Origin: Pseudomonadota bacterium | GTDB lineage: Bacteria > Pseudomonadota > Gammaproteobacteria > Burkholderiales > Gallionellaceae | Reading direction: 5' to 3' | Assembly: GCA_021847165.1 (NCBI GenBank) | Contig: JAJZUH010000054.1 | Location: 1 to 10,881, forward strand | Length of the DNA: 10,881 nucleotides | In this document: positions 1-5,960 of the stretch, piece after piece | Layout of the letters: each line of letters begins with the position of its first letter | How positions within the stretch are numbered: the first letter of the stretch is position 1 | The notes under the pieces: model-generated | The model's database searches: none | Seen by the model: only the letters and a program-made list of their open reading frames with translations | What the model was told of the DNA's origin: nothing | Position numbers and translations under genes: made by a program

Positions 1-1100
1 CGACGCCGGACAACAAGGTGATCATCAATCTTCCCACCACCGTCGAGGTGGCCACCCCCAACGTCTACGCGGACCAGATCGAATGGATGCACCGCCATCT
101 TGCGCGGCGCGAGAGCATCGTGCTCAGTCTGCACACGCATAACGACCGTGGGACTGCCGTGGCGTCCGCCGAGCTTGGCCTGATGGCGGGCGCGGACCGC
201 GTCGAGGGATGTCTTTTCGGCAACGGGGAACGCACCGGCAACGTGGATATCGTGACGCTGGCCCTGAATCTCCATACCCAGGGCGTCGCCCCCGGCCTGG
301 ACTTCTCGGATATCAATGCTGTCGCGCGCACGGTCGAGCATTGCAACCAGTTGCCCATACATCCGCGCCATCCTTATGTAGGCGACCTGGTGTTCACCGC
401 CTTCTCGGGCTCGCACCAGGATGCGATCAAGAAGGGCTTTGCCGCCCAGCAACCGGGCGCGTTCTGGAATGTGCCCTATCTTCCCGTCGATCCGAAGGAC
501 GTCGGGCGTAACTACGATTCGGTGATCCGGGTGAACAGCCAGTCCGGCAAGGGCGGCATCGCTTACTTGCTGGAAACGGAATACGGGATCGTCATGCCGC
601 GCCGCCTGCAGGTCGAGTTCTCCGGCGTCGTGCAACAGCATGCCGACAGCCATGGCGGGGAGATCAGCGCCGCGGAGATATGGCAACTGTTCTCGACGAC
701 CTATTTCGAAACCTCGGAGCCCGTGCGCTACAGGGAGCATCACCTATTCGAGCATGGTGCGGCGCAAGGCATACGGCTGAACGTGGAGATTCGCGGTACG
801 TCGCACTTGCTGACGGGCGAAGGGAACGGCCCCATCGATGCGGCGGTCCACGCTCTGCAAAGCGCCGGCATCGACGTCCAGGTCCGCAGCTATGAGGAAC
901 GCTCAATGAGCGCGAGCAGGGAGGCGGGCGATGCGCGTGCCTGTGCCTTCATGGAGGTGGCGAATGCGGAGGGCGGGGCCGCGTGTTATGGCGTGGGAGT
1001 GGACGCCAATATCGTGACCGCCTCGATCAGGGCGCTGGTGAGCGGTATCAATCGGGCCGGTTCGTCCCTGCAAGGAAATATCCAAAGGCAGGCGGCATAG
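1..1100 (+). CDS. leuA: 2-isopropylmalate synthase, long (type 2) form, 5'-truncated by window edge
   Basis: This enzyme condenses 2-ketoisovalerate with acetyl-CoA to give 2-isopropylmalate, the committed step of leucine synthesis. The reading frame is already open at base 3, so the N-terminal part of the TIM barrel, probably about 200 residues, lies outside the window; about 365 residues are visible. The metal-binding HTHND motif is at 132-146, followed by GCLFGNGERTGN, a hallmark of the family. The sequence LPTTVEVATPNVYADQIEW near the start matches my memory of long-form bacterial synthases rather than the shorter enterobacterial LeuA. The last 110 or so residues (GNGPIDAAVHAL, then GVGVDANIVTASIRALVSGIN) fit the C-terminal leucine-feedback regulatory domain. 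The stop is TAG at 1098-1100. The gene is separated from leuC by 169 bases and a promoter, so the two need not be co-transcribed. Confidence 0.95.
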   Translation, partial: TPDNKVIINLPTTVEVATPNVYADQIEWMHRHLARRESIVLSLHTHNDRGTAVASAELGLMAGADRVEGCLFGNGERTGNVDIVTLALNLHTQGVAPGLDFSDINAVARTVEHCNQLPIHPRHPYVGDLVFTAFSGSHQDAIKKGFAAQQPGAFWNVPYLPVDPKDVGRNYDSVIRVNSQSGKGGIAYLLETEYGIVMPRRLQVEFSGVVQQHADSHGGEISAAEIWQLFSTTYFETSEPVRYREHHLFEHGAAQGIRLNVEIRGTSHLLTGEGNGPIDAAVHALQSAGIDVQVRSYEERSMSASREAGDARACAFMEVANAEGGAACYGVGVDANIVTASIRALVSGINRAGSSLQGNIQRQAA

Positions 1101-1216
1101 CTTGCTGGATGGAAACTGAAGTTCCGGGAAGGGATTGCTTTGGGGTTTGCGGCCAAAGTGCCGCTGCGCTTCAGGCGATTGCCTGCCCGTATATGCCCGC
1201 GACGGAACGGCGCAGT

Positions 1217-1264
1217 TTGGGGCGGGGCCGCTGCTGTGGCATAATTGCGCGCTCAATCGAGGTG
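1217..1264 (+). promoter_or_regulatory. Sigma70-type promoter and Shine-Dalgarno site for leuC
   Basis: A TTGGGG hexamer (1217-1222) and a CATAAT hexamer (1240-1245) are exactly 17 bases apart, the preferred sigma70 spacing. CATAAT differs from the -10 consensus only at the first base; the -35 box matches at three positions. Transcription would start near 1252, giving a leader of under 20 bases. That leader carries GAGGTG (1259-1264), 5 bases before the leuC ATG. The rest of the gap (1101-1216) has only a short hairpin (CAGGC-GATT-GCCTG, 1172-1185) without a T-tract and no convincing leader peptide, so I see no leucine attenuator. The assignment rests on hexamers and spacing only. Confidence 0.6.
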
Positions 1265-1269
1265 TGGAA

Positions 1270-2673
1270 ATGAACGCAAAAACGCTGTACGACAAACTCT
1301 GGGACTCCCACGTGGTGCGGCAGGAAGCCGACGGCACGGCACTGATCTATATCGACCGCCATCTGGTGCATGAAGTAACCAGCCCGCAAGCATTCGAAGG
1401 GCTGAAACTGGCGCGACGCAAACCTTGGCGTACCGGATCCATGCTGGCCGTTCCGGACCATAATGTGCCGACCACCCATCGTGCGGCGGGCATCGCCGAT
1501 CCGATTTCGCGCATCCAGGTGGAGACGCTGGACGCGAATTGTGCCGAATTCGGCGTGGTCGAATTCAAAATGAACGATATCCGGCAAGGCATCGTGCATG
1601 TGATCGGCCCGGAACAGGGGGCGACGTTGCCGGGCATGACGGTGGTGTGCGGCGACTCGCATACCAGTACGCACGGGGCATTCGCTGCCCTGGCGCACGG
1701 TATCGGCACTTCTGAAGTCGAGCATGTGATGGCGACGCAATGCCTGGTGGCGAAGAAATCGAAGGCCATGCTGGTCAAGGTGGAAGGCGCCCTGGGCAAA
1801 GGAGTGACCGCCAAGGATGTCGCGCTCGCGGTGATCGGCACGATCGGAACGGCTGGAGGGACGGGTTATGCCATCGAATTCGCGGGCAGCGCGATCCGTG
1901 CCTTGAGCATGGAAGGGCGCATGACCTTGTGCAACATGGCGATCGAGGCGGGCGCGCGCGCGGGCATGGTGGCGGCGGACGAGACGACCCTGGCTTACAT
2001 CAAGGGCCGTCCGTTCGCGCCGCAGGGCGAGCAATGGGACAAGGCGGTGGCGTATTGGCGCACTCTGCATTCGGATGCGGGTGCGCAATTCGATGCGGTG
2101 GTGGAGCTTGATGCCGCCGGCATACGGCCGCAGGTGACCTGGGGAACGTCGCCCGAGATGGTGACGTCCATCGATGGGCGCGTGCCGGACCCGGCATCCG
2201 CGCCGGACGCGGTGAGGCGCAGCGACTGGGAGCGTGCGCTGGCCTACATGGATCTGAAAGCGAATACGCCGATCGGCGAGATCAGGATCGACAAGGTGTT
2301 CATCGGCTCCTGCACCAACGGCCGCATCGAGGATATGCGCGCGGCGGCGGCCGTGGCCAGGGGCAGGAAAGTGGCCGCCAACGTGAAGCTGGCGATGGTG
2401 GTGCCCGGTTCCGGCCTGGTGAAGGCGCAAGCGGAGAAGGAAGGGCTGGACAAGGTGTTCATCGAGGCCGGCTTCGAATGGCGCGACCCGGGCTGTTCGA
2501 TGTGCCTGGCGATGAACGACGACCGTCTCGAGCCCGGCGAACGCTGTGCGGCGACATCCAACCGCAACTTCGAAGGCCGCCAGGGACAGGGCGGGCGCAC
2601 GCACCTGGTGAGTCCGGCGATGGCCGCTGCCGCGGCCATCGCCGGGCATTTCATTGATGTAAGCAAGGAGTGA
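1270..2673 (+). CDS. leuC: 3-isopropylmalate dehydratase large subunit
   Basis: The aconitase-family large subunit pairs with LeuD to isomerise 2-isopropylmalate to 3-isopropylmalate in the cytoplasm. The 467 residues match the usual length near 466-470. The three 4Fe-4S ligands are visible: Cys348 in GSCTNGR, and Cys409 and Cys412 in the GCSMC motif. Other hallmarks are VPDHNVPT near residue 60, [13 protein letters not shown], and the C-terminal [13 protein letters not shown]. The ATG at 1270 is chosen over an upstream in-frame start at 1135 because it has GAGGTG 5 bases upstream, gives the standard N-terminus [16 protein letters not shown], and lies downstream of the predicted promoter. The stop at 2671-2673 is 3 bases before the next gene, which suggests translational coupling. 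Confidence 0.98.
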   Translation: MNAKTLYDKLWDSHVVRQEADGTALIYIDRHLVHEVTSPQAFEGLKLARRKPWRTGSMLAVPDHNVPTTHRAAGIADPISRIQVETLDANCAEFGVVEFKMNDIRQGIVHVIGPEQGATLPGMTVVCGDSHTSTHGAFAALAHGIGTSEVEHVMATQCLVAKKSKAMLVKVEGALGKGVTAKDVALAVIGTIGTAGGTGYAIEFAGSAIRALSMEGRMTLCNMAIEAGARAGMVAADETTLAYIKGRPFAPQGEQWDKAVAYWRTLHSDAGAQFDAVVELDAAGIRPQVTWGTSPEMVTSIDGRVPDPASAPDAVRRSDWERALAYMDLKANTPIGEIRIDKVFIGSCTNGRIEDMRAAAAVARGRKVAANVKLAMVVPGSGLVKAQAEKEGLDKVFIEAGFEWRDPGCSMCLAMNDDRLEPGERCAATSNRNFEGRQGQGGRTHLVSPAMAAAAAIAGHFIDVSKE

Positions 2674-2676
2674 GCG

Positions 2677-2913
2677 ATGAAACGGACATTCGTGTTGCTG
2701 GCGTTGCTGCTGATGGTTCAAGGTGCAATGGCTGAAGAAGAGAAGAGCTTGCCGAAGAAGATTGGCGATGGCGTGAAAAAAGGCGGCGAGGCTGCCGGGC
2801 GCGGTATCGAAAAAGGCGCGGATGCGACCATCAAGGGCCTCAAGAAGGCCGGTGACTGGGTCGGCAAAAAAATGCAAAAAGGCGGCGAGAAATTAGAGAA
2901 AGAGAGCAAGTGA
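2677..2913 (+). CDS. Small secreted, lysine- and glycine-rich entericidin-like protein
   Basis: This 78-residue protein lies between leuC and leuD. It starts 3 bases after the leuC stop with a strong AAGGAG (2665-2670) 6 bases upstream, and its TGA overlaps the leuD ATG by one base, so it belongs to the operon. Residues 1-19 look like a Sec signal peptide: positive start, leucine-rich core, and AMA before the likely cleavage site. The mature 59 residues are strongly charged (15 Lys, 1 Arg, 11 Asp/Glu, net about +5), with Gly and Lys recurring every few residues and no cysteine. From memory, betaproteobacteria often carry an entericidin EcnA/B-type lipoprotein here, and the C-terminal [11 protein letters not shown] resembles the entericidin GGEKIEDAA tail. 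The lipobox cysteine is absent, so it should be a soluble periplasmic or exported peptide. The function is unknown. Confidence 0.85.
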   Translation: MKRTFVLLALLLMVQGAMAEEEKSLPKKIGDGVKKGGEAAGRGIEKGADATIKGLKKAGDWVGKKMQKGGEKLEKESK

Positions 2914-3551
2914 TGCGTAAATTCGAATTGCTCGATGGTCTGGTCGTGCCCCTGGACAGGGCCAACGTGGATACCGATGCGATCATCCCCAAGCAGTTCC
3001 TGAAATCCATCAAGCGTTCCGGTTTCGGTCCGAACGCGTTCGACGAGTGGCGTTATCTCGATCATGGCGAGCCGGGTATGGACAACGGCAAGCGCCCGTT
3101 GAACAAGGAGTTCGTGCTGAACCAGCCGCGCTACCAGGGTGCGCAGATACTGCTGGTGCGCGAGAACTTCGGTTGCGGCTCCTCGCGCGAACATGCGCCG
3201 TGGGCGCTGGAGGACTACGGCTTCCGCGTCATCATCGCGCCGAGCTTCGCCGACATCTTCTTCAACAACTGTTTCAAGAACGGTTTGTTGCCGATCAGGC
3301 TGGATGCGGACAAGGTGGATGCGTTGTTCAAGGCCGTGGAGGCCAATGTCGGCTACAAGCTGAAGGTGGATCTTGGGCTGCAGGCAATCACTGCGCCGGA
3401 CGGCACTGTATACAAGTTCGAGGTGGATGCGTTTCGCAAGCACTGTTTGCTGAACGGTCTGGACGACATCGGCCTGACCTTGCAGCATGTGGAAGACATC
3501 AAGGCGTTCGAGGCGAAACACCGCGCGGCGCAGCCGTGGCTGTTTGCATAA
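2913..3551 (+). CDS. leuD: 3-isopropylmalate dehydratase small subunit
   Basis: This is the small (swivel-domain) subunit that completes the LeuCD isomerase. The 212 residues are normal for the family. Signature segments are [19 protein letters not shown] (residues 13-31), the [13 protein letters not shown] substrate-binding loop (87-99), and [19 protein letters not shown] (109-127). The start is the ATG at 2913, giving [14 protein letters not shown]. It overlaps the stop of the preceding small gene as TGATG, so leuD translation is probably coupled to that gene; a purine-rich stretch (AGAGAAAGAGAG) just upstream can serve as ribosome binding site. A GTG at 2910 is in frame but adds only one residue. 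No promoter is evident immediately upstream, so expression is expected from the leuC promoter. Confidence 0.98.
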   Translation: MRKFELLDGLVVPLDRANVDTDAIIPKQFLKSIKRSGFGPNAFDEWRYLDHGEPGMDNGKRPLNKEFVLNQPRYQGAQILLVRENFGCGSSREHAPWALEDYGFRVIIAPSFADIFFNNCFKNGLLPIRLDADKVDALFKAVEANVGYKLKVDLGLQAITAPDGTVYKFEVDAFRKHCLLNGLDDIGLTLQHVEDIKAFEAKHRAAQPWLFA

Positions 3552-3579
3552 TAAAATTTCATTTTGACTGGAAGAGAGT

Positions 3580-4644
3580 ATGAAGATCGCAGTTCTGCCG
3601 GGTGACGGCATCGGCCCCGAGATCGTTGCGCAAGCAGTGAAGGTGCTGGAAACTTTGCGCAGCGACGGCCTGAAGATCGAGATGGAGCATGCGCATATCG
3701 GCGGCGCCGGTTACGACGCGGCGAAGGATCCGTTGCCGGATGCGACGCTGAAGCTGTCCATGGAATCCGATGCAGTGCTGCTGGGGGCCGTGGGCGGTTA
3801 TCAATACGATACGCTGCCGCGGCCCATGCGTCCGGAGCAAGGCCTGTTGCGCATCCGCAAGGGTTTGGGCCTGTTCGCCAACCTGCGTCCGGCGCTGGTG
3901 TATCCGGAACTGGTCAACTCTTCCAGCCTGAAACCGGAACTGGTGTCCGGATTGGATATCATGATCCTGCGCGAACTGACCGGCGATATCTATTTCGGCC
4001 AGCCGCGCGGCATCCGAACGCTGGAGAGCGGCGAGCGCCAGGGGTTCGACACCATGCACTACAGCGAATCGGAGATTCGGCGCGTTGCGCATGTCGGTTT
4101 CCAGATCGCGATGAAGCGCAATAAAAAGATGTGCTCGGTGGACAAGGCCAACGTACTCGACACCAGCATGTTCTGGCGCGAGATCGTGACCGAGGTGGCA
4201 AAGGAGTATCCGCAGGTCGAGCTGTCGCACATGTACGTGGACAATGCCGCGATGCAGCTGGTGCGCGCACCCAAGCAGTTTGATGTGATCCTGACAGGCA
4301 ATATTTTCGGTGACATCCTGTCGGATGAGGCATCGATGCTGACCGGTTCTATCGGCATGCTGCCGTCGGCGTCGCTGGATGCAAACAACAAGGGCCTGTA
4401 CGAACCCTGTCACGGCTCCGCCCCGGACATCGCCGGCAAGGATGTCGCCAATCCGCTGGCGACCATCCTGTCGGTGGCGATGATGCTGCGTTACACCTTC
4501 GGCGACGAAGCGAACGCGCAGCGCATCGAGAATGCGGTGCGCAAGGTGTTGCAGCAAGGCATACGCACCGGTGACATCTATCAGGACGGCATGCGCAAGG
4601 TCGGTTGTGTTGCCATGGGCGATGCGGTGGTCGCAGCGCTTTAG
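3580..4644 (+). CDS. leuB: 3-isopropylmalate dehydrogenase
   Basis: This NAD-dependent enzyme oxidises and decarboxylates 3-isopropylmalate to 2-ketoisocaproate, the last leucine-specific step before transamination. The 354 residues are typical. Family residues are in place: GDGIGPEI at 8-15, substrate arginines in [14 protein letters not shown] (91-104) and [10 protein letters not shown] (131-140, with Tyr138), Lys189 in DKANVLDTS, and metal-binding Asp221, Asp245 and Asp249 in YVDNAAMQL and [11 protein letters not shown]. The C-terminal [13 protein letters not shown] fits the NAD-binding region. The ATG at 3580 is preceded by GGAAGAGAG at close spacing. It lies 28 bases after leuD with no terminator between, so it is very likely in the same transcript as leuC and leuD. 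Confidence 0.98.
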   Translation: MKIAVLPGDGIGPEIVAQAVKVLETLRSDGLKIEMEHAHIGGAGYDAAKDPLPDATLKLSMESDAVLLGAVGGYQYDTLPRPMRPEQGLLRIRKGLGLFANLRPALVYPELVNSSSLKPELVSGLDIMILRELTGDIYFGQPRGIRTLESGERQGFDTMHYSESEIRRVAHVGFQIAMKRNKKMCSVDKANVLDTSMFWREIVTEVAKEYPQVELSHMYVDNAAMQLVRAPKQFDVILTGNIFGDILSDEASMLTGSIGMLPSASLDANNKGLYEPCHGSAPDIAGKDVANPLATILSVAMMLRYTFGDEANAQRIENAVRKVLQQGIRTGDIYQDGMRKVGCVAMGDAVVAAL

Positions 4645-4656
4645 GATGAATGTGGA

Positions 4657-4717
4657 TTGGGTTTGGCTGGTGGCGAACCCAACGATTGCTTGGCGGGTTG
4701 CGCTACGTTAACCCGCC
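4657..4717 (+). repeat. Paired GGGTT/AACCC inverted repeats between leuB and asd
   Basis: Two stem-loops lie back to back in the 87-base gap. Stem A is TTGGGTT (4657-4663) with AACCCAA (4676-4682), a 12-base loop. Stem B is GGCGGGTT (4692-4699) with AACCCGCC (4710-4717), a 10-base loop. All four arms share the GGGTT/AACCC core, so arm 2 can also pair with arm 3, and arm 1 with arm 4. Neither stem is followed by a T-tract, so they do not look like rho-independent terminators. Stem B ends 4 bases before the GGAGAG ribosome binding site of asd. The stem B sequence resembles dispersed GGCGGGTT...AACCCGCC palindromes that I recall from several proteobacterial genomes, so it may be a REP-like repeat rather than a dedicated regulator. 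Confidence 0.6.
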
Positions 4718-4731
4718 CTATGGAGAGAATT

Positions 4732-5835
4732 ATGAAAGTTGGTTTGATCGGCTGGCGCGGCATGGTGGGCTCGGTGCTCATGCAGCGCATGCGTGAAGAG
4801 AAGGATTTCGACCTGATAGATGCGGTGTTCTTTACCACATCCAATGTCGGCGGTGCTGCGCCTGCGGAAGGCAAGGGGGTGCCGTTGAAGGATGCGATGG
4901 ACATCAACGAGCTAAAGGCGATGGATACCATCATCTCCTGCCAGGGTGGGGACTACACCACCGAGATGTTCCCCAGGCTGCGCGCGGCCGGCTGGCAGGG
5001 CTACTGGATCGACGCGGCTTCCACGCTGCGCATGGAGAAGGATGCGGTGATCATCCTCGATCCGGTGAATCTCGATCTCATCAGGAAGTCGCTGGCGAGC
5101 GGCGGCAAGAACTTCATCGGCGGCAACTGCACCAACAGCATCCTGCTGATGGGGCTGGGCGGCTTGTTCCATGCGGGGCTGGTGGAGTGGGTTTCTTCGA
5201 TGACCTATCAGGCGGCTTCCGGTGCGGGCGCGCAGAACATGCGCGAGTTGCTGAACCAGATGGGCGTGGCCCATGCATCGGTAGCGGACTTGCTGGCCGA
5301 TCCGAAATCGGCGATTCTGGAAATCGATCGCCGGCTGGCCGAGAAACTCCGTTCGCCCGATATGCCAACGGAGAATTTCGGCGCACCGCTGGCCGGCAGC
5401 TTGATTCCCTGGATCGACAAGCAACTCGATAACGGCCAATCCAAGGAAGAGTGGAAGGGGCAGGCCGAGGTCAACAAGATACTGGGTACCAGCCGGCGCA
5501 TTCCGGTGGATGGCTTGTGCGTACGCATCGGTGCGATGCGTTGCCACAGCCTGGCGTTGACGATCAAGCTGAACAAGGACGTGCCGCTGCACGAGATCGA
5601 GGCGCTCATCAAGGCGGGCAATCCGTGGGTCAAGTTCGTGCCGAACCAGCGCGAGCTCTCGGTGCGCGAGCTGACCCCGGTGGCTGTCACCGGCAAGCTG
5701 GATGTGGCCGTCGGGCGCGTGCGCAAGATGGAACTGGGACCGGAATACCTGAGCGCTTTCGTTTGTGGCGACCAGTTGCTGTGGGGAGCTGCCGAGCCGT
5801 TGCGCCGTATGTTGCGCATCTTGCTGGGGAAATAG
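4732..5835 (+). CDS. asd: Aspartate-semialdehyde dehydrogenase
   Basis: Asd reduces aspartyl-4-phosphate to aspartate-4-semialdehyde with NADPH, the branch point to lysine/diaminopimelate, threonine and methionine. The 367 residues match the Gram-negative form. Seen features are the nucleotide-binding [12 protein letters not shown] (4-15), FFTTSNVGG, the active-site GGNCTNS with catalytic Cys133, the [11 protein letters not shown] segment, and His272 in [10 protein letters not shown] as the likely acid/base residue. The ATG at 4732 is chosen because it gives the family-standard [14 protein letters not shown] start and has GGAGAG (4722-4727) upstream. An in-frame ATG at 4720 would overlap that site, and a start at 4657 would translate the hairpin region. 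The gene follows leuB by 87 bases and is probably partly co-transcribed with it. Confidence 0.97.
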   Translation: MKVGLIGWRGMVGSVLMQRMREEKDFDLIDAVFFTTSNVGGAAPAEGKGVPLKDAMDINELKAMDTIISCQGGDYTTEMFPRLRAAGWQGYWIDAASTLRMEKDAVIILDPVNLDLIRKSLASGGKNFIGGNCTNSILLMGLGGLFHAGLVEWVSSMTYQAASGAGAQNMRELLNQMGVAHASVADLLADPKSAILEIDRRLAEKLRSPDMPTENFGAPLAGSLIPWIDKQLDNGQSKEEWKGQAEVNKILGTSRRIPVDGLCVRIGAMRCHSLALTIKLNKDVPLHEIEALIKAGNPWVKFVPNQRELSVRELTPVAVTGKLDVAVGRVRKMELGPEYLSAFVCGDQLLWGAAEPLRRMLRILLGK

Positions 5836-5960
5836 TTTGACGAGGTAAATCCGGTTTTTTACTGGCGGTTAACGCATGAACTTAAGGGAAAAGTGAGCTT
5901 GCATCACTAACCCTATGATGTTAATCTGAATAACGTCTGGGAAAATAAAAGGGTGGCGGC
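5836..5960 (+). promoter_or_regulatory. asd-fimV gap, probable fimV control region with a short palindrome
   Basis: This 125-base gap is more AT-rich than its surroundings and contains no credible gene or rho-independent terminator. A palindrome AGTGA-N7-TCACT lies at 5892-5908; its arms resemble CRP-type half sites, but the spacer is one base too long for the usual CRP arrangement. Possible -10 boxes are TATGAT (5914-5919) and TAATCT (5922-5927). Only the latter has a partial -35 (TTGCAT, 5899-5904) at 17 bases. I cannot single out one promoter. AAGGG (5949-5953) before the fimV start is the likely ribosome binding site. Confidence 0.35.

Noticed and set aside
1135..1269. Upstream in-frame extension of leuC from 1135
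   Set aside because: The added residues are unlike LeuC and cover the promoter; the ATG at 1270 has a proper ribosome binding site and the standard N-terminus.
1109..1273. A 54-codon frame from the ATG at 1109 ending at the leuC start codon (ATGA), a possible leader peptide
   Set aside because: The leuC promoter lies inside it, it has no Shine-Dalgarno site, no run of leucine codons, and no paired terminator/antiterminator.
1950..1964. Alternating CG tract in leuC that might form Z-DNA
   Set aside because: It encodes a conserved Gly-Ala-Arg-Ala-Gly stretch of LeuC and is explained by codon choice.
2866..2872. A7 run in the small gene as a programmed frameshift or slippage site
   Set aside because: It is simply two Lys codons plus ATG in a Lys-rich protein; the heptamer is not in the frame needed for classic -1 slippage, and there is no downstream structure or alternative product of note.
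1171..2877. A 568-codon open frame on the minus strand covering leuC and the small gene
   Set aside because: It is antisense to a clearly conserved leuC frame, has low-complexity Arg/His/Ala-rich composition, and arises from GC-rich codon bias.
5886..5902. Possible sigma54 promoter (GGG...TTGC) upstream of fimV
   Set aside because: The GG and GC elements are two bases further apart than the strict sigma54 spacing allows.
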